A program made the position numbers and the translations under genes. A stretch of DNA of 7,136 nt, taken from contig JAJZPP010000028.1 in the NCBI GenBank assembly GCA_021811115.1, positions 1 to 7,136 on the forward strand. The letters run 5' to 3'. Below, piece after piece: positions 5,466 through 7,136 of the stretch. The notes beneath the pieces were generated by a model. That model searched no databases, was not told the origin of the DNA, and saw only the letters and a program-made list of their open reading frames with translations. This DNA is from a bacterium. Lineage in GTDB: Bacteria; Chlamydiota; Chlamydiia; Chlamydiales; FEN-1388. Positions within the stretch are counted from its first letter, which is position 1; each line of letters starts with the position of its first letter.

Positions 5466-5574
5466 TGTAAGGACTCCAGAACACAGTGCTGAAAAAGTTG
5501 AGGTAAGGGGGGTCCCCTCCGGGGTCCTTACCTCAACTTTTTCAGCACTTGCCCTAACTGGCCTCATACGAAGT
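5443..5574. repeat. 21-nt direct repeat flanking the terminator hairpin
   Basis: The copies at 5443-5463 and 5554-5574 match at 20 of 21 positions (CTAACTGGCC then C or T, then CATACGAAGT). The first contains the last codons of the lipoprotein gene before TAA. The second holds the glgP stop (TAG on the minus strand) and its last codons. Read on the plus strand, the second copy also spells the lipoprotein tail NWPHTK followed by TGA. Ninety bases containing the 24-bp inverted repeat separate the copies. Confidence 0.8.
5485..5549. terminator. Bidirectional intrinsic terminator between convergent genes
   Basis: Arms at 5485-5508 and 5526-5549 are perfect 24-bp inverted copies around a GC-rich 17-base centre that can form its own small CCCC/GGGG hairpin. 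The distal stem (GTTGAGGTAAGG paired with CCTTACCTCAAC) is followed by TTTTT on the plus strand. By symmetry it is followed by TTTTT on the minus strand too, so it can stop transcription of the lipoprotein gene and of glgP. Confidence 0.8.
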
Positions 5575-7136
5575 GAGGATTTTATGGTAGGTCTCAGGAT
5601 TCATGGGGCATGGTTGCACATCCCAAATGTTCTTACAGTACTCGGCGATGGCTCGATCGCCTGAAAATTTCCCCATCCCAGCTATGTTGTGGATCGCATA
5701 TTCAGCCCATTTCGGTGGAGTCTTGTAGAGTTGGGCCACCTTCTCTTGCGTCTCTGCAAAGCTTTGCAGGTCTTTTAAAACAAAGAATCGATCGACCCGC
5801 TCCCCATGCCCTTCGAGGAGGGTATAGTAGAGAGCGCTGATCGACTGGTGCTCAGCCTCTCCTGAGGCTAACGACCGGTCTCTCAAGGCATCAACAGCCC
5901 GTTTAATGGCAGGATTGGATGAGTAGATTTCCCACGGGTTGTACTTGCCTGAACTACGAAGCGCGGCCAGCTCCTCAGCCGATGCCCCAAACCGGAATGG
6001 CCACCACTCCGACCCTATTTCCTGGCGCATCTCAATATTGGCCCCATCCTCAGTTCCTATCGTCAGGGCCCCATTGATGGAGAATTTCATATTCCCGGTT
6101 CCAGATGCCTCAAGACCAGCCGTAGAGATCTGCTCAGAGAGGTCTGCCGCTGGAATGATGATCTCCGCCTTGGAAACATTGTAGTTCTCGATGTAGGCAA
6201 CATTTAAAAACTGGCTGGCAATAGGATCTGAGTTCACTTTTTTAGCAATGCAGTGGATGAGCCGAATGATCGTTTTGGCAATATCGTAGCTGGCCGCCGC
6301 CTTCCCAGCAAAGACAACAAACCGCTTTATGCGCGGCTTTTCTGGGTGGGCCAGGATATCGTGGTACTGCATGATCACGTAGAGGGCATTCATCAGCTGC
6401 CGCTTATACTCATGGATTCGTTTCACCTGAATATCAAACAGGAAAGAGTCGTCCGCCGTGAGGATACTTGGAATCTGCCTCCCCTGGGCATCCCGAGGCC
6501 GAGCCTCGCGCCGCAAAAATTCGAGGAGTCTATTTTTACACAGCCGCTTGACGTGGTACAAAAACTTGTGCTGCGTCTCCTCATCAGTGGCAAAGTCAGC
6601 CAATTTTCGAATCTGCGAAAAATCCAGCTTCCATCCATCCCCGATCCTCTCGGTAATGAGGTCGGCAAGCTGCGGGTTGCAGTACATGAGCCAGCGTCGT
6701 GGAGTCACCCCGTTGGTAATATTTGTGAATTTTTCTGGCCAAATATCAAAAAAATCTTTGAAAACTCGCTGCTTCAAGATGGCACTGTGGAGCTCTGCTA
6801 CCCCATTGACCTTGTGGGAGCCGATGATAGAGAGGTGGGCCATTCGAACCTGGTTGTTTTCCAGAATCGACATCCTCCTGACCTTTTCCTCATCGTTGGG
6901 GTATTTGGAGCGAATCTGGTTGCAAAACCCCTGGTTGATGTACTCGATAATGCGGTACTGGCGGGGGAGGAGGTAGCGCATGAGCCCTTGATCCCACACC
7001 TCCAACGCTTCGCTTAAAATCGTATGGTTGGTGTAGCCGGTACATATCTGCGTCGTCTCCCAAGCCGTCGACCACGGCACGCCAAATCGACGGGTCAACA
7101 GCCGCATCAGCTCCGCGATGACGAGCGCCGGATGGG
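5554..7136 (-). CDS. glgP: Glycogen/alpha-glucan phosphorylase, C-terminal two thirds (5' end outside window)
   Basis: The enzyme releases glucose-1-phosphate from the non-reducing ends of glycogen in the cytoplasm, with pyridoxal phosphate as cofactor. The window holds 526 residues; the family has about 800-850, so about 300 N-terminal residues are missing. The frame stays open through the right edge, where HPALVIAELMRLL matches the family's conserved THPAL segment, so the internal ATG at 7107 is not the start. Other landmarks, numbered from that ATG: YTNHTILSEALE (25-36), TNITNGVTPRRWL (128-140), FDIQVKRIHEYKRQLMN (224-240) and EASGTGNMKF, in which Lys341 (codon 6085-6087) is the cofactor-binding lysine. 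The phosphate-site region reads GKAAASY where GKAAPGY is usual. The last six codons come from the 21-nt duplication, so the extreme C-terminus may differ from relatives. Identification is secure; no other glycogen genes are in view. Confidence 0.96.
   Translation of the reverse strand, partial: HPALVIAELMRLLTRRFGVPWSTAWETTQICTGYTNHTILSEALEVWDQGLMRYLLPRQYRIIEYINQGFCNQIRSKYPNDEEKVRRMSILENNQVRMAHLSIIGSHKVNGVAELHSAILKQRVFKDFFDIWPEKFTNITNGVTPRRWLMYCNPQLADLITERIGDGWKLDFSQIRKLADFATDEETQHKFLYHVKRLCKNRLLEFLRREARPRDAQGRQIPSILTADDSFLFDIQVKRIHEYKRQLMNALYVIMQYHDILAHPEKPRIKRFVVFAGKAAASYDIAKTIIRLIHCIAKKVNSDPIASQFLNVAYIENYNVSKAEIIIPAADLSEQISTAGLEASGTGNMKFSINGALTIGTEDGANIEMRQEIGSEWWPFRFGASAEELAALRSSGKYNPWEIYSSNPAIKRAVDALRDRSLASGEAEHQSISALYYTLLEGHGERVDRFFVLKDLQSFAETQEKVAQLYKTPPKWAEYAIHNIAGMGKFSGDRAIAEYCKNIWDVQPCPMNPETYHKILTSYEAS

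Noticed and set aside
6253..7017. Long plus-strand frame of 254 codons opposite glgP
   Set aside because: It is antisense to a clearly conserved phosphorylase sequence and its product resembles no family I recognise; it is a shadow frame.

Overview
The window looks like a moderate-GC chromosomal segment of a Gram-negative bacterium. The evidence is two exported or lipid-anchored proteins with N-terminal hydrophobic signals, Shine-Dalgarno sites of the AGGAG type, and a bacterial glycogen phosphorylase. The combination of a Fic protein, an exported caspase-fold protein, glycogen phosphorylase and an orphan amino-acid-binding lipoprotein would fit a host-associated lineage such as environmental Chlamydiae. 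That is a weak inference from gene content and not an identification.

Left third (1-2100, minus strand): a transcription unit appears to start near 2050 and run leftwards. A promoter-like pair with a palindrome filling its spacer is followed by two very short reading frames with good ribosome-binding sites, one apparently frameshifted. Then come a PadR-family repressor (start 1457) and, 5 bases after its stop, an FAD-dependent oxidoreductase of the phytoene-desaturase/carotenoid-isomerase type with an N-terminal export signal. The oxidoreductase runs off the left edge. The layout suggests an autoregulated PadR operon.

Middle (2100-4060, plus strand): an AT-rich intergenic stretch with repeated and palindromic motifs precedes a Fic-domain protein. 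This protein has no convincing start codon, and its catalytic motif has lost the conserved acidic residue (HPFWGGNGR). After 58 bases, with a strong ribosome-binding site, comes an exported, cysteine-rich caspase-fold protein whose catalytic His and Cys positions are altered. The two may be co-transcribed.

Right-middle (4057-4682): there is no full-length gene here. A short frame with a good ribosome-binding site and a signal peptide runs straight into a 118-bp nested palindrome and stops inside it. It looks like an exported gene interrupted by, or ending in, a repeat element.

Right (4683-7136): an amino-acid-type solute-binding lipoprotein on the plus strand converges with glycogen phosphorylase glgP on the minus strand, which is cut at its 5' end by the window. 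Between them lies a 24-bp perfect stem that can act as a bidirectional terminator. It is flanked by a 21-nt direct duplication covering the last codons of both genes. This suggests the two genes once overlapped tail to tail and were separated by an insertion or duplication that preserved both stop codons.
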